In this document: positions 9,195 to 19,773 of the stretch, piece after piece
Position numbering within the stretch: position 1 is the first letter of the stretch
Layout: every line of letters starts with the position of its first letter
Origin: Pollutibacter soli
GTDB taxonomy: Bacteria > Bacteroidota > Bacteroidia > Chitinophagales > Chitinophagaceae
Length of the DNA stretch: 64,000 nucleotides
NCBI GenBank assembly: GCA_029269725.1
Contig: JARJHS010000009.1
Coordinates: 124,001 to 188,000 of the forward strand
Reading direction: 5' to 3'
Notes under the pieces: model-generated
Told to the model about the DNA's origin: nothing
Seen by the model: the letters and a program-made list of their open reading frames with translations, nothing else
The model's database searches: none
Made by a program: the position numbers and the translations under genes

Positions 9195-11588
9195 ATGTAC
9201 GTCATTAAAAGAAACGGAAAAAAAGAATCAGTAAAGTTTGATAAGGTAACTGCACGCATCGAAAAATTATCCTACGGGTTAAATCCGATGGTCAATGTGA
9301 TTGATGTGGCAAAAAAAACGATTGAAGGGATTTATGAAGGCGTTCCGACGACTGAACTGGATAATCTTGCAGCGGAAACAGCGGCATCATTAACCATTAC
9401 GCATCCCGATTATGCCATTCTCGCATCACGTATCGCAGTAAGTAACCTGCATAAGAATACAGTAAAGAGTTTTTCGTCCACCATGCGTAATCTGTATGAG
9501 TATACAGATGAAGCGACAGGAAAAAAGCTACCATTGATTGCTGATGATGTAATGGCAATTATTGAAGAGAATGCTGATCTGCTCGACAGTACAATTATCT
9601 ATGACCGGGATTTTGGCTTTGATTATTTCGGATTTAAAACACTCGAGAAATCATATCTGCTTCGCATCAATGGCAGAATTGCTGAACGTCCGCAGCATAT
9701 GTACATGCGTGTGGCTGTCGGTATTCATAAAACGGATATGGACAGTGTGATAAAAACCTATCATCTGATGAGTGAGCGTTGGTTTACGCATGCAACACCA
9801 ACGCTGTTCAATGCAGCAACGCCAAAACCGCAGATGAGCTCCTGTTTTCTGCTGACGATGAAGGATGACAGCATCGATGGTATTTATGATACTTTAAAAC
9901 AAACTGCAAAAATTTCACAGAGTGCCGGCGGTATCGGCCTCGCAATTCATAATATCCGTGCAACCGGCAGTTATATCGGAGGTACCAACGGTACCAGCAA
10001 CGGGATCATTCCAATGCTGCGTGTATTTAATGATACTGCGAGATATGTCGACCAGGGTGGTGGGAAACGCAAGGGAGCGTTCGCTATTTATCTCGAACCA
10101 TGGCACGCAGATATATTTGAATTTCTTGATCTGCGCAAGAATCATGGTAAGGAAGAATTACGCGCAAGAGATTTGTTTTATGCGTTATGGATATCTGATC
10201 TCTTCATGAAACGCGTGGAGGCGAACGGAGAGTGGAGTTTGTTCTGTCCGAATGAAGCTCCTGGTTTGAGTGATTGCTGGGGCGAAGAATTTGAAAAGCT
10301 TTTTGAAAAGTATGAAACGGAAGGACGTGCAAGAAAAACAATCAAAGCGCAGGATCTGTGGTTTAAAATATTAGATGCACAGATCGAAACCGGAACGCCT
10401 TACCTGTTGTACAAAGACGCTGCGAACAGTAAGAGCAATCAGCAAAACTTAGGTACTATTAAGAGTAGTAACCTGTGTACCGAAATTCTTGAGTACACTT
10501 CTCCGGATGAGGTTGCTGTTTGTAATCTTGCCTCCATCGCGCTGCCTCGTTTTGTAAAGGATGGAGCATTCGATCATAATAAATTATTTGAAGTCACCTA
10601 CCAGGTTACAAAAAACCTGAACAAAGTGATCGATGAGAATTATTATCCTGTCGAAGAAGCGCGCAGATCAAACCTGAGACACCGGCCTGTCGGTTTGGGC
10701 GTTCAGGGGTTGGCTGATGTGTTCATCATGTTGCGTTTGCCTTTCGAAAGTGAGTTTGCAAAACTGCTGAATAAAAATATTTTTGAGACGATCTATTTCG
10801 CTGCAATGACTGCGAGTAAAGATCTCGCGAAAGTGGAAGGGACTTATGAAACATATGCCGGATCACCGGTTTCAAAAGGAATATTCCAATTTGATGCATG
10901 GGGGGTGACTCCATCTGACAGGTGGGATTGGGAAACTTTGAAAGCCGAGGTGAAGGAATTCGGCGTCAGAAATTCATTGCTGGTGGCTCCGATGCCAACG
11001 GCTTCAACATCACAGATTTTGGGAAACAATGAATGCTTTGAACCCTATACGTCAAACATATATACAAGAAGGGTATTGAGTGGTGAATTTATCATCGTAA
11101 ATAAACATTTGCTTAAAGACCTGGTAAACCTGGGACTGTGGAATAATACAATGAAGAACAAAATCATTGCAGCCAATGGTTCTATTCAGCAGATCATGGA
11201 AATTCCTGCCGACATTCGTGAACTCTACAAAACAGTTTGGGAAATCAAGCAGCGTAACCTGATCGATATGGCAGCTGATCGCGGAGCATATATCTGTCAG
11301 AGTCAGTCATTGAATTTGTTTGTTGATAATCCGACAACATCAAAACTGACATCGATGCATTTTTACGCATGGAAAAAAGGATTGAAAACAGGTATGTATT
11401 ATCTGCGTACAAAAGCTGCGGCACAGGCTGTTCAGTTTACCGTCGAGAAACAAGGTGAGGTGGCAACTGTTCCGGTTATCACGCAAACTCCTGATAACAT
11501 AAATAACTCTTCAGATCCCGTTGATCCTGCTTTCTCCGAAGGCGCCGTGTGTACGATGGAAGATGGGTGCATTAGTTGTGGATCCTGA
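9195..11588 (+). CDS. nrdA: class Ia ribonucleotide reductase, alpha (R1) subunit
   Basis: 797 residues. An N-terminal ATP-cone ([20 protein letters not shown]) spans residues 1 to about 90 and gives dATP/ATP activity control. The catalytic barrel shows SSCFLL (active-site cysteine), [15 protein letters not shown] with the NxCxE radical motif, and [15 protein letters not shown]. The redox tail is [12 protein letters not shown], with the CxxC pair that reduces the active site. Overall wording is very close to human RRM1, including [10 protein letters not shown] and GKLTSMHFY-type blocks. It converts ribonucleotides to deoxyribonucleotides with NrdB. Followed by a strong terminator. Confidence 0.97.
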   Translation: MYVIKRNGKKESVKFDKVTARIEKLSYGLNPMVNVIDVAKKTIEGIYEGVPTTELDNLAAETAASLTITHPDYAILASRIAVSNLHKNTVKSFSSTMRNLYEYTDEATGKKLPLIADDVMAIIEENADLLDSTIIYDRDFGFDYFGFKTLEKSYLLRINGRIAERPQHMYMRVAVGIHKTDMDSVIKTYHLMSERWFTHATPTLFNAATPKPQMSSCFLLTMKDDSIDGIYDTLKQTAKISQSAGGIGLAIHNIRATGSYIGGTNGTSNGIIPMLRVFNDTARYVDQGGGKRKGAFAIYLEPWHADIFEFLDLRKNHGKEELRARDLFYALWISDLFMKRVEANGEWSLFCPNEAPGLSDCWGEEFEKLFEKYETEGRARKTIKAQDLWFKILDAQIETGTPYLLYKDAANSKSNQQNLGTIKSSNLCTEILEYTSPDEVAVCNLASIALPRFVKDGAFDHNKLFEVTYQVTKNLNKVIDENYYPVEEARRSNLRHRPVGLGVQGLADVFIMLRLPFESEFAKLLNKNIFETIYFAAMTASKDLAKVEGTYETYAGSPVSKGIFQFDAWGVTPSDRWDWETLKAEVKEFGVRNSLLVAPMPTASTSQILGNNECFEPYTSNIYTRRVLSGEFIIVNKHLLKDLVNLGLWNNTMKNKIIAANGSIQQIMEIPADIRELYKTVWEIKQRNLIDMAADRGAYICQSQSLNLFVDNPTTSKLTSMHFYAWKKGLKTGMYYLRTKAAAQAVQFTVEKQGEVATVPVITQTPDNINNSSDPVDPAFSEGAVCTMEDGCISCGS

Positions 11589-11619
11589 CGTTGAACGTTA
11601 AACGTAGAACGTGAAACGT
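11586..11619. repeat. heptad repeats after nrdA
   Basis: Reads as 7-base steps GTTGAAC, GTTAAAC, GTAGAAC, GTGAAAC, GTAATAC, running straight from the nrdA stop into the terminator stem. Confidence 0.75.
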
Positions 11620-11665
11620 AATACCCTGCAGTTCAGGAGTCGGTCCGAATTGCAGGGTATTTTAT
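11620..11665 (+). terminator. rho-independent terminator of nrdBA
   Basis: Arm AATACCCTGCAGTT (11620-11633), 14-nt loop, arm AATTGCAGGGTATT (11648-11661), then TTTATTT. Only one G-U pair interrupts the 14-bp stem. Confidence 0.88.
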
Positions 11666-11751
11666 TTGTAAAGGTTTTTGTTAGTTATTGATTAAAATCC
11701 TGACTCAAATTGCGTTCTTATTGTTTCGTCAAACATATCCTTGACGCAGAG

Positions 11752-11786
11752 GTTAACGTTTAACGTTAAACGTTTTACGTTCAACG
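11752..11786. repeat. heptad repeats just 3' of P3
   Basis: GTTAACGTTTAACGTTAAAC followed by GTTTTACGTTCAACGTT, mostly in 7-base steps, ending at the P3 stop codon. Confidence 0.8.
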
Positions 11787-14171
11787 TTACTCGGAACGCA
11801 GGCTCCTCACCGGGTTAATCAGCGCTGCTTTAATGGCCTGGAAACTAACGCTGAGAAGAGTGATCACAACAGCAATCAGGGCGGCAAATCCAAAGATCCA
11901 CCAGCTGATGGTGATGCGATATGCAAATTCCTGCAGCCACTGGTGCGTTGCCCACCAGGCGACCGGGAATGCAATAAGTATGGCGACCAATGAAAGAACT
12001 AAAAAGTCTTTTGATAGCAATCTCACCAGGCTGAATACGGAAGCTCCCATCACCTTGCGAATTCCTATTTCTTTTATGCGTTGTTGTGCTGAATAAGTTG
12101 AAAGGCCGATCAGACCAAGACAAGCCAACAGTATCGCCAGGCCGGAAAATATTTTCAGTACATTTCCAAGTCGGGTTTCAGAGTCGTACATTTTCTGGTA
12201 ATCTTCATCCAGGAAACGATATTCAAAAGGACGATGTGGCGCAATGGTTTTCCATTTTGCCTGTATTGCACCAATGGTTTGTGAGATGTTGGCGCCGTCT
12301 GTTCTGACTAAGAGGCGGCGAGCCCAGTTGCCGGGGAAGAGTACCAACGGTCCGATCGGATTGTGCAATGATTTATAATGGAAGTTTTTAACTACCGCTT
12401 TTATTGTACCATGCCGGGCATCCATGTACAATGGCTTGTTGATGGCCTGTTCAGGAGTATATCCCAACATGGCTGCAGCTTTTTCATTCAGAATAAAATG
12501 ATATGTCGAACTGTCCATGTCTTCATAGTCGATATCCTTCATATCCTGCAATGTGAAATCTGAACCGGCAATAATCTCTAGATCGCTGGTTTTTATGAAA
12601 TCTTCGTCGACGGGATTAGCAGTTACAGCGATATTCTGGTTTTCCCCCATCTCAGGTAAACGCATGGAATATCCTCCCGCAATCTGCACCGGTGTTGATA
12701 CAGTCGCAGATACCGAACGTACACCCGTAACCGATTTCAATTCGGTCTTGATCGCCTGTGCATTTCCTACCATCTTATTGTCCATAGGAAGTACCAGCAC
12801 CTGGTCAAGTTTGTAACCCAGTTTTTTATCTTGAATAAACTTCAATTGATGACTGATGATCAGAGTTGCGGCAATAAGGAAAATGGTAATACTAAACTGA
12901 AAAACTACAAGTGATTTCCTGAGAAATACTCCGGAATTGGTATTCTTGAATTTTCCTTTCAGGACAAGTATAGGTTGAAAGCCGGAAAGGATCAGTGCTG
13001 GATAACTTCCGGCAAACAGGCTGATGGAAAAAACAAATAAGAGGCATACAACTAAAGTTGCTGGTGTAAAGATGGATGAAACAGAAAGAGTCTTACCGGA
13101 CAACTCATTAAATCCGGGCAGCGCGAACGCTACAATCACCACACCAATAATTAAAGCGATGATAGAAAGTGTCGTGGACTCAGCAATGAATTGCCAGAAT
13201 ATCTGGTTCTTCATCGCACCAACAGTTTTCCGGATGCCTACTTCCTTCGCTCTTTCGAGTGAACGCGCTGTTGCGAGATTGATATAGGTAAAGCACGCGA
13301 TTACGAGTATCAGCAACGCAACTGCAATGATGATATAGATATAAGTAATGCTGTTGTTGGGTTCGAACCCGTCATAAGTGGAATGAAGATGAATGGAGTT
13401 AAATGGTTCGAGGGAGAACGTGATATAACTTCCATTTTCCGGCGGCACTTCTGTTTTCATAAAAGTCTGGATTTTTTTCTCCATTGCTTTCATTTCAATG
13501 CCGGGTTTCAACATCAGAAATGTTGTATAGTTCGCGTTGAAATAGTTAGGATGAATGCCTAAACGCAGCGAAGAAAAAGAAGCTATAAAGTCATACTTAA
13601 TCTGAGAATTAGAAGGGCAGTCTTCAGTGATCCCGGTTACCTGGTAGGGTTTACTATCGATATCTACAAGTAATACTTTTCCAACCGGATCCACATCGCC
13701 GAAATATTTTTTCGCCATCGATTTCGTCAGTACAACTTTATCGGGAGCATCAAGGACTGTTGAAGGATCACCTTTCAAAAGCGGGAATGTGAAAATGTTG
13801 AAGAAGGTTGAGTCCGCAAAAACAAACCCTTCTTCCGTAAACACTTTATCGCCATTCTTTACAACACGGGTGGCGTCTGCAAAACGGATGGTGGATTCAA
13901 CTTCAGGGAACTTCTCCTGGAAAGTCGGGGCAACTTTTGTACTCGTAAAATTTCCTCTCACCGGTTCCTGCCCAAAACTGTATTCCATGATCAGCCTTCC
14001 AATCCGGTTTCCATTCTTCTGGAAATTATCATAGTTGAGTTCGTGCTGCACATATAACCCGATCAATAAACAACAGGCAAGACCTGCGCTCAGACCGATG
14101 ATATTGATCGCGGTGAAGAATTTATTCTTTCTCAGACTTCTTGCAGCAATGGTGAGAATGGATTTGAACAT
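11787..14171 (-). CDS. P3: duplicated MacB/FtsX-type ABC permease
   Basis: 794 residues from the ATG at 14171 (MFKSILTIAARSLRKNKFFT). An in-frame ATG at 14264 would add 31 residues unlike any paralogue, so I prefer the shorter form. TM1 lies near 21-41. The TM2 region reads LILVIACFTYINLATARS, replacing the usual CINFMNL with CFTYINL. Loops: ERAKEVGIRKTVGAMK and QRIKEIGIRKVMGAS. The C-terminus is NPVRSLRSE. It is last in the run lipoprotein-P5-P4-P3, 345 nt after P4, and ends head-on towards nrdA. Confidence 0.94.
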   Translation of the reverse strand: MFKSILTIAARSLRKNKFFTAINIIGLSAGLACCLLIGLYVQHELNYDNFQKNGNRIGRLIMEYSFGQEPVRGNFTSTKVAPTFQEKFPEVESTIRFADATRVVKNGDKVFTEEGFVFADSTFFNIFTFPLLKGDPSTVLDAPDKVVLTKSMAKKYFGDVDPVGKVLLVDIDSKPYQVTGITEDCPSNSQIKYDFIASFSSLRLGIHPNYFNANYTTFLMLKPGIEMKAMEKKIQTFMKTEVPPENGSYITFSLEPFNSIHLHSTYDGFEPNNSITYIYIIIAVALLILVIACFTYINLATARSLERAKEVGIRKTVGAMKNQIFWQFIAESTTLSIIALIIGVVIVAFALPGFNELSGKTLSVSSIFTPATLVVCLLFVFSISLFAGSYPALILSGFQPILVLKGKFKNTNSGVFLRKSLVVFQFSITIFLIAATLIISHQLKFIQDKKLGYKLDQVLVLPMDNKMVGNAQAIKTELKSVTGVRSVSATVSTPVQIAGGYSMRLPEMGENQNIAVTANPVDEDFIKTSDLEIIAGSDFTLQDMKDIDYEDMDSSTYHFILNEKAAAMLGYTPEQAINKPLYMDARHGTIKAVVKNFHYKSLHNPIGPLVLFPGNWARRLLVRTDGANISQTIGAIQAKWKTIAPHRPFEYRFLDEDYQKMYDSETRLGNVLKIFSGLAILLACLGLIGLSTYSAQQRIKEIGIRKVMGASVFSLVRLLSKDFLVLSLVAILIAFPVAWWATHQWLQEFAYRITISWWIFGFAALIAVVITLLSVSFQAIKAALINPVRSLRSE

Positions 14172-14516
14172 TTTTTTTGTATTTAGGCAAAAGGCAAAAG
14201 GCAAAAGTAAGGAGGCATAAGGAACAGCCCGGTTTCGCTTGTGTTGGAAGCATTTGCTGTGCATGTTACCTTCGTTTTTACAAATCCCTTGAGTTAAACA
14301 TTTCTAATTTATTTTTTGTAAAGACTGCACAATTTGCCTTGTGCCACAATTCTTTTAACCAGTTGATCCGGGTACAATACAGGCCGGAATAAAGTCAAAC
14401 AACAGAGGAACGGCCGAGATAACAACACACAGAGAAATACATAGGACAAGCGTATTTGTAGTTTCCCCTGTATTCTGTATTCTCTTCTGCCTTCTGCCTC
14501 CTTACTCCTGCCTCTA
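14172..14516. other. 345-nt gap between P4 and P3
   Basis: Contains AGGCAAA repeats beside the P3 start (14183-14205), GGAACAGCCCGG at about 14220, an imperfect GCACAA/TTGTGC inverted repeat at 14328-14345, and a pyrimidine-rich CTTCTGCCTCCTTACTCCTG stretch next to the P4 stop. No gene seen. Confidence 0.6.
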
Positions 14517-16940
14517 TCATTCGCTCCTCAAACTACTCACCGGATTTCTCCACGCCGCTTTTATAGCCTGGAAACTAATTGTTCCCAGGGCGATAAGGCC
14601 TGCAATTATTCCTGCAAGTACAAAAATCCACCACTGAAGGGACGTACGATACGCAAAATCCTGTAGCCAGTTATACATGAAATATCCGGCGACCGGGAAA
14701 GCGATAACCGCTGCTATAGCCACCAGTTTCAGGAAATCTTTTGAAAGCAATGTGACTATCGAAGAAGTGTTCGCTCCAAGTACTTTTCTTACACCAATTT
14801 CTTTTACACGCTGTGTGATAGAAAATGCTGAAAGTCCGAATAAGCCCAGGCATGCAATAAAAATCGCTATGCAGGCGAATATGGTAAATATTTTTCCTTG
14901 TCTTTGTTCTGCCTGGTAAAGATTATTATAATCGTCATTAACAAAATTGAACTGGTATGGAAACTCAGGTGTATACTGAATCCATTTTTTCTCAAGATGA
15001 GCAAGAGCGTCAGGTATATTACCGGTAAGCTTAACCGAAATATAATTATAGCCCGGCCCTGAAGATGCAGGTAACAATAAAATCATCGGAGCGATTTGTT
15101 GATGAAGGGATTCAAAATGGAAGTCCTCCATCACCCCGATTATCTTTCCACGGGTTACGCCGTAGGCAAAATTTTTTCCTATAGCGCTGTTATCATCTTT
15201 CCATCCCAACGCTCTTACAGATGCCTGATTAAGAATAAATGCACTCGTATCTGTACCAAACTCACGCGAGAAATTCCTGCCTGCCGCCATTTTTATTCCA
15301 TAGGTTGGAATGAAATCATAGTCAGCAGCAACATTTTTTAATACCGCAGTAACAGGTACAAGCGAATCTCCAACTATTGCCGATGAGCCTTGTGAATCCA
15401 GCAACCTTCCGGTTGGAATTCTTGACGATCTTCCTGCGTTTTTTATTGCCGGATTCTGCAACAGATCATTTCTGAATGCGTCATAAGTAGTACCCATGGA
15501 ATTTGGATATACCAATGTCACCACCTGGTCCTTATCATAACCAAGTTTTGTTTTCTGCAGAAATTTTAACTGTTGAGCAACAACCAGCGTGGTAATAATG
15601 AGAATAATTGAAATTGAAAATTGTGAAACCACCAGCGCCTTTCTCAAGGAGATATTGCTGCCATCTGTTTTAAACAAGCCTTTCAGGGTTTTCACGGGTT
15701 GGAACGATGAAAGAAAGAGTGCAGGGTAAATCCCCGAAATAATTCCGATAATAAACGGTGCAATTATTAAGCCTGTGATGACTCTGCTATTCAATAAAAC
15801 GCTCCTATCAATTTCCTGGCCCAATAGTTTTCCCATTGATGGTAAAAGAAAGTATACCGCCACCATCGATAATATGATTGCAAGCCATACCATCATTACA
15901 GATTCGGTAAGAAATTGCCCGATCAATGTTTTCTTTCCAGCGCCCACAACTTTACGAATGCCAATTTCTCTCGCACGTAGTGCCGATCTCGCTGTAGACA
16001 AATTCATGTAGTTGATACATGCGATGAGTAATATAAACAATGCTACGGCAGAGAAAATGTATACACGATTGATATCTCCATTGACTTCCGCTTCATAGTC
16101 TGTATGTGAACGCAAATGAATATCAGTAAGTTTCTGAAGCTTTAATTTGGTGAATTTTGAAGGCTTGTTGGTTCCGTACTGATTAACCATCTGTTTATCA
16201 AGGAAAGCAGGGAAACGGGCCTCCATCGTCTCCGGTTTGTAATTTACCGGAAGTTGTATGTAAGTGAAGAATGAATTGTTTCCCCAATTGGTGCGAAGTG
16301 CTTCTTCTCCATAAACATTATCATCTTTCAAAGTATTGAATGAAACAAGCGTTCCCGGATGCAGGTGTGTGTTTGAAGGAAGCGGCTCATAGATGCCCGC
16401 GATCTTTGCATCAAATTGATTGTTCACCCTTACAATCTTATTCATCGGATCTTCATCACCAAAATATTTTCTTGCCGTTTCACTTGTCATCATGATGGCG
16501 AAAGGTTCAGCAAGTGCTGTTTTAGGATTTCCTTTCAACACTTTTACGTTGAACATTTCTGTGAAATTCGAATCGGCGAAATACACATCGTGTTCGGTGA
16601 TCAGTTTTTCTCCGTATTTGAAAACGATATCGCCTGTACTCAGGAGGCGCGTCATTTTTTCAATCTCCGGAAAATCAGATGGCAGGTAATGACCGAATGG
16701 CGGTGATACGGTGGCGAGGTTCAGTGATTGTATTCCTTCGGAATTATTAAAACTCCTCGTCACACGATAGATCCTGTCAGCATTTTCCGGTTTTCGATCA
16801 TAGCTCAGTTCGAAAAGAATATATGCCAGTATCAACAGGCAACAGGTAACACCAGCCGTCAATCCAAACAGATTAATAAACGATATCGCCGGATACTTTA
16901 CCAGGTTGCGCCATGCCAGCTTGAGGTAGTTGATGAGCAT
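14517..16940 (-). CDS. P4: duplicated MacB/FtsX-type ABC permease
   Basis: 807 residues, start MLINYLKLAWRNLVKYPAIS. TM1 is near 17-40, with an unusual TAGVTCCLLILAY core. The TM2 region reads ACINYMNLSTARS. Loops: LRAREIGIRKVVGAGKK and QRVKEIGVRKVLGAN. First extracytoplasmic domain: KYFGDEDPMNK and PLPSNTHLHPGTL. Second: GVMEDFHFESLHQQI. Ends NPVSSLRSE. It lies 178 nt downstream of P5 and 345 nt upstream of P3. The ATG at 16940 follows a GTTTAACGTGATACG stretch, part of the heptad repeats. Confidence 0.95.
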   Translation of the reverse strand: MLINYLKLAWRNLVKYPAISFINLFGLTAGVTCCLLILAYILFELSYDRKPENADRIYRVTRSFNNSEGIQSLNLATVSPPFGHYLPSDFPEIEKMTRLLSTGDIVFKYGEKLITEHDVYFADSNFTEMFNVKVLKGNPKTALAEPFAIMMTSETARKYFGDEDPMNKIVRVNNQFDAKIAGIYEPLPSNTHLHPGTLVSFNTLKDDNVYGEEALRTNWGNNSFFTYIQLPVNYKPETMEARFPAFLDKQMVNQYGTNKPSKFTKLKLQKLTDIHLRSHTDYEAEVNGDINRVYIFSAVALFILLIACINYMNLSTARSALRAREIGIRKVVGAGKKTLIGQFLTESVMMVWLAIILSMVAVYFLLPSMGKLLGQEIDRSVLLNSRVITGLIIAPFIIGIISGIYPALFLSSFQPVKTLKGLFKTDGSNISLRKALVVSQFSISIILIITTLVVAQQLKFLQKTKLGYDKDQVVTLVYPNSMGTTYDAFRNDLLQNPAIKNAGRSSRIPTGRLLDSQGSSAIVGDSLVPVTAVLKNVAADYDFIPTYGIKMAAGRNFSREFGTDTSAFILNQASVRALGWKDDNSAIGKNFAYGVTRGKIIGVMEDFHFESLHQQIAPMILLLPASSGPGYNYISVKLTGNIPDALAHLEKKWIQYTPEFPYQFNFVNDDYNNLYQAEQRQGKIFTIFACIAIFIACLGLFGLSAFSITQRVKEIGVRKVLGANTSSIVTLLSKDFLKLVAIAAVIAFPVAGYFMYNWLQDFAYRTSLQWWIFVLAGIIAGLIALGTISFQAIKAAWRNPVSSLRSE

Positions 16941-16949
16941 CTTTAAAAG

Positions 16950-17118
16950 TTTAACGTGATACGTTCAATATTGAACGTAGGCCTATGATTACTTAAGGCG
17001 CTTGCTTAAATATGATACGCTTTATTCTTCGGATAGTTACAGATTTTAATTACAAATGAATTATTTGAGTTTAGTGCTCTTACGTTCTACATTCTACGTT
17101 CAACGTTTAACGTTAAAC
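16950..17118. repeat. heptad-type repeats at both ends of the P5-P4 gap
   Basis: 16950-16980 has GTTTAACGTGATACGTTCAA and TTGAACG. 17082-17117 has ACGTTCTACATTCTACGTTC and AACGTTTAACGTTAAAC up to the P5 stop. Between them is ordinary AT-rich sequence. Confidence 0.7.
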
Positions 17119-19533
17119 CTACTCCGTGCGTAGCGTCTTTACCGGATTCGTCAACGCAGCTTTAATGGCCTGGAAACTAACGGTGATTATTGCAATCAAC
17201 AAAGCTGCCAGACCAGCCAAGGCAAATACAACCCAGGTGATCGGAATGCGATAAGCAAAGTCCTCCAGCCATTTTGAGATTGCCCACCACGCCAAAGGAA
17301 TCGCAATCAGATTTGAAATAATTACCAGTTTCAGGAAGTGACTGGACAACATCATCACCAGTTGATTTACGCTCGCGCCTAATACTTTCCTGATACCAAT
17401 CTCTTTTATTTTTCTTTCGGCAGCATATGAAGCGAGACCGAATAATCCAAGACAGGAAATAATAATCGCCAGTACAGCCAGGGCCGCCACCACGCGGCTT
17501 ACCTGACTGTCTGCACGATATAACTCTTCGAAATGATCGTCAAGGAATTTGTACTCGAAGGGAGTTTCCTTAATCAGGGACTTCCATGTTTTTTCAATTG
17601 CAGCAATCGATTCCTGCGCTTTTTGTCCGTTAATCTTAACTGACATTTCACCAAATCCCCAATCGGACTGATTGAAAATGCAAAGCGTCTCAATTTTATG
17701 ATGAAGAGAATTGAAATTGAAATCCTTAGCTACACCAATGATAGTTCCGGTAGAATCCATTCCGCCAAAGCCAAAATTTCTTCCGAGCAATACATCGTAT
17801 TCCGCTTTTGGGTTATCCTTCAGCAATTCTTTTGCAAGAGTTTCATTGATGATATAAGTCTTCGCATTATCTGCGGCATAATCGTTTGAGAAATTTCTGC
17901 CTGCAATAATGGGTATCTTATAGATCTCAAGATAATCAGGATCAACTACTACCTGCGATGAAGTAAGATCGCGAGCCGGACCACCCGGTCCATGAAATGT
18001 AACACCTGTCTGATGGAGATTATTCCCCAGCCTTTGTTGTGATGCTGTAACACCGGAAATCAGGCTGTTGTTCTGTAATTCTTTTTTCAGCTCACTGTAA
18101 TGACCGTTCGCGTTTCTGTCCAGCGGAATTACAGCGACCTGGTCCTTGGTAAAACCCGGGTCTTTTTGCTGCATGAAACGCAATTGTTTCACTGCAAAAA
18201 CAGTTGCAATAATTAAAAAGATCGCGCCGGTAAACTGACCTACAACAAGAATATTTCTTAATGTGGTTTTATTATTTCCTCCCTGAATACTACTCTTTAA
18301 AACTTTAATAGGCTGGAATGATGAAAGATAAGCAGCAGGGTAAAGACCTGAAATTACTCCTGCCAATACCGTTCCGGCAAGGATCGTAATAAGGAAAGAA
18401 GGGTCAGTTAAAAACGGAATTTCCAATGTGCGCTGACTCAGGTTATTCACCGCCGGTAAAAACAGGTAGGCCAGACCGATAGCCAGCACAAGTGAGATCA
18501 GTGCAAGCAACACCGACTCGCCTATAAATTGCAGAGAGAGTTGCAAACGTTCTGCACCAATAGTTTTGCGTATTCCTACTTCTTTTGCTCTTTCTGCTGA
18601 ACGTGCAGTAGAGAGATTCATGAAATTAATACAGGCAATCACCAGGATCACGAGTGCAATCACTGAGAAAATATAAGTGTATCGTTTATCGAATTTCTGA
18701 AAATTGTTATAGTCGTGTGTAATATTGGTAGATCCTGAATGAACTTCACTCAGCGGCTGAAGGAAAAGTTCATAGAATTTCCAGTTGTCATTCCGGGCCA
18801 TGTATTTTTTCAGGTACGCCGGAAATTTCGATTCAAGTGACTTGATGTTGGTATTAGGTGCTAACTCAAGATAAGTGTTGAGCCAGTTTCCACCCCAGTT
18901 CTCCATATTTCTGGGGCCCGCGATGGTGCTGAAGGTAACCAGCGCATCAAACTGCAAATGTGAATTGGCCGGAATCTTATCGATTATGCCAGTAACAGTA
19001 AGGGTTACAGTATCGCCGCCGAATCGCTGGAATGTTTTTCCTACAGGATTGTCAACACCGAAGATCTTTTTGGCAGATTCTCTTGTAAGTAACGCACTAT
19101 TTTTTGTTTCCAGTGCAGTGGAGCGATTACCCTCAAGCAACTTGAAATCGAAAATCTGTAAGAAAGTTGAATCGACATAAGCCAGTTTGGGGATATAGAT
19201 TTTTTTGCCGCTGTATTCAACCGCTACTTTGTCATTCGCTCGAAAACGGGTGAAGTTTAGTATTTCCGGAAAATCGTTTTTTAAAGTCGGACCCATTGGG
19301 TACATAGATAGCGCCACATTCTGCGGAGCCACCATGCCTTCAAATTTCTGAACTTCATCCAGGCGATAGATGTTTTTGGTATGTATCGCATCAAACCCTT
19401 TTTCATATTTGACAAAGAGCATGATCATGATACATGCGGCCATACCAATCGCCAGTCCGGCGATATTGATTGCTGAAAAAACTTTGTTCTTTCTGATGTT
19501 TCGCCAGGCAGTCCGGAAATAGTTTTTAAACAT
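17119..19533 (-). CDS. P5: duplicated MacB/FtsX-type ABC permease
   Basis: 804 residues from ATG 19533 (MFKNYFRTAWRNIRKNKVFS); the longer frame to 19590 adds 19 non-conserved residues. TM1 is at about 21-42. First domain: KIFGVDNPVGK and IDKIPANSHLQFDALV. TM2 region: ACINFMNLSTARS. Loops: ERAKEVGIRKTIGAER and RKIKEIGIRKVLGAS. The second domain has GVAKDFNFNSLH, with Asn in place of the usual His after DF. Ends NPVKTLRTE. It follows the SDYDK-repeat lipoprotein by 240 nt and probably shares its promoter. Confidence 0.95.
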   Translation of the reverse strand: MFKNYFRTAWRNIRKNKVFSAINIAGLAIGMAACIMIMLFVKYEKGFDAIHTKNIYRLDEVQKFEGMVAPQNVALSMYPMGPTLKNDFPEILNFTRFRANDKVAVEYSGKKIYIPKLAYVDSTFLQIFDFKLLEGNRSTALETKNSALLTRESAKKIFGVDNPVGKTFQRFGGDTVTLTVTGIIDKIPANSHLQFDALVTFSTIAGPRNMENWGGNWLNTYLELAPNTNIKSLESKFPAYLKKYMARNDNWKFYELFLQPLSEVHSGSTNITHDYNNFQKFDKRYTYIFSVIALVILVIACINFMNLSTARSAERAKEVGIRKTIGAERLQLSLQFIGESVLLALISLVLAIGLAYLFLPAVNNLSQRTLEIPFLTDPSFLITILAGTVLAGVISGLYPAAYLSSFQPIKVLKSSIQGGNNKTTLRNILVVGQFTGAIFLIIATVFAVKQLRFMQQKDPGFTKDQVAVIPLDRNANGHYSELKKELQNNSLISGVTASQQRLGNNLHQTGVTFHGPGGPARDLTSSQVVVDPDYLEIYKIPIIAGRNFSNDYAADNAKTYIINETLAKELLKDNPKAEYDVLLGRNFGFGGMDSTGTIIGVAKDFNFNSLHHKIETLCIFNQSDWGFGEMSVKINGQKAQESIAAIEKTWKSLIKETPFEYKFLDDHFEELYRADSQVSRVVAALAVLAIIISCLGLFGLASYAAERKIKEIGIRKVLGASVNQLVMMLSSHFLKLVIISNLIAIPLAWWAISKWLEDFAYRIPITWVVFALAGLAALLIAIITVSFQAIKAALTNPVKTLRTE

Positions 19534-19773
19534 CTTGTTGTTTTTATGAATGGGCAGAGGGCAAAAGGCAATAGCCAGTATTAGAGTCAAAGGTCAAGAG
19601 TGGTTTAACCTACTCCTGGCCAATTACTAATCTTTTTCCTGAATCATATTACCTGTTGTGCCGTTTTTATACTAAATTTTAAAATTTCAACTTACATAGA
19701 ATCACTTCAACCTTTATTCATTTTTCCTGCACACTCATGAGCTAACGTTCAACTTTAAACGTTAAACTTTCAA

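Noticed and set aside
14172-14264. N-terminal extension of P3 (and likewise of P5 to 19590)
   Set aside because: The extra residues are not conserved in paralogues and read through repeat-like DNA; the MFKS and MFKNYF starts match the family.
14331-14346. Minus-strand TGGCACAAGGCAAATT upstream of P3 as a further sigma-54 promoter
   Set aside because: The -24 block fits, but the -12 position reads AT with no GC, and no TGTCCG palindrome lies 70-80 bp upstream. P3 is also internal to its run.
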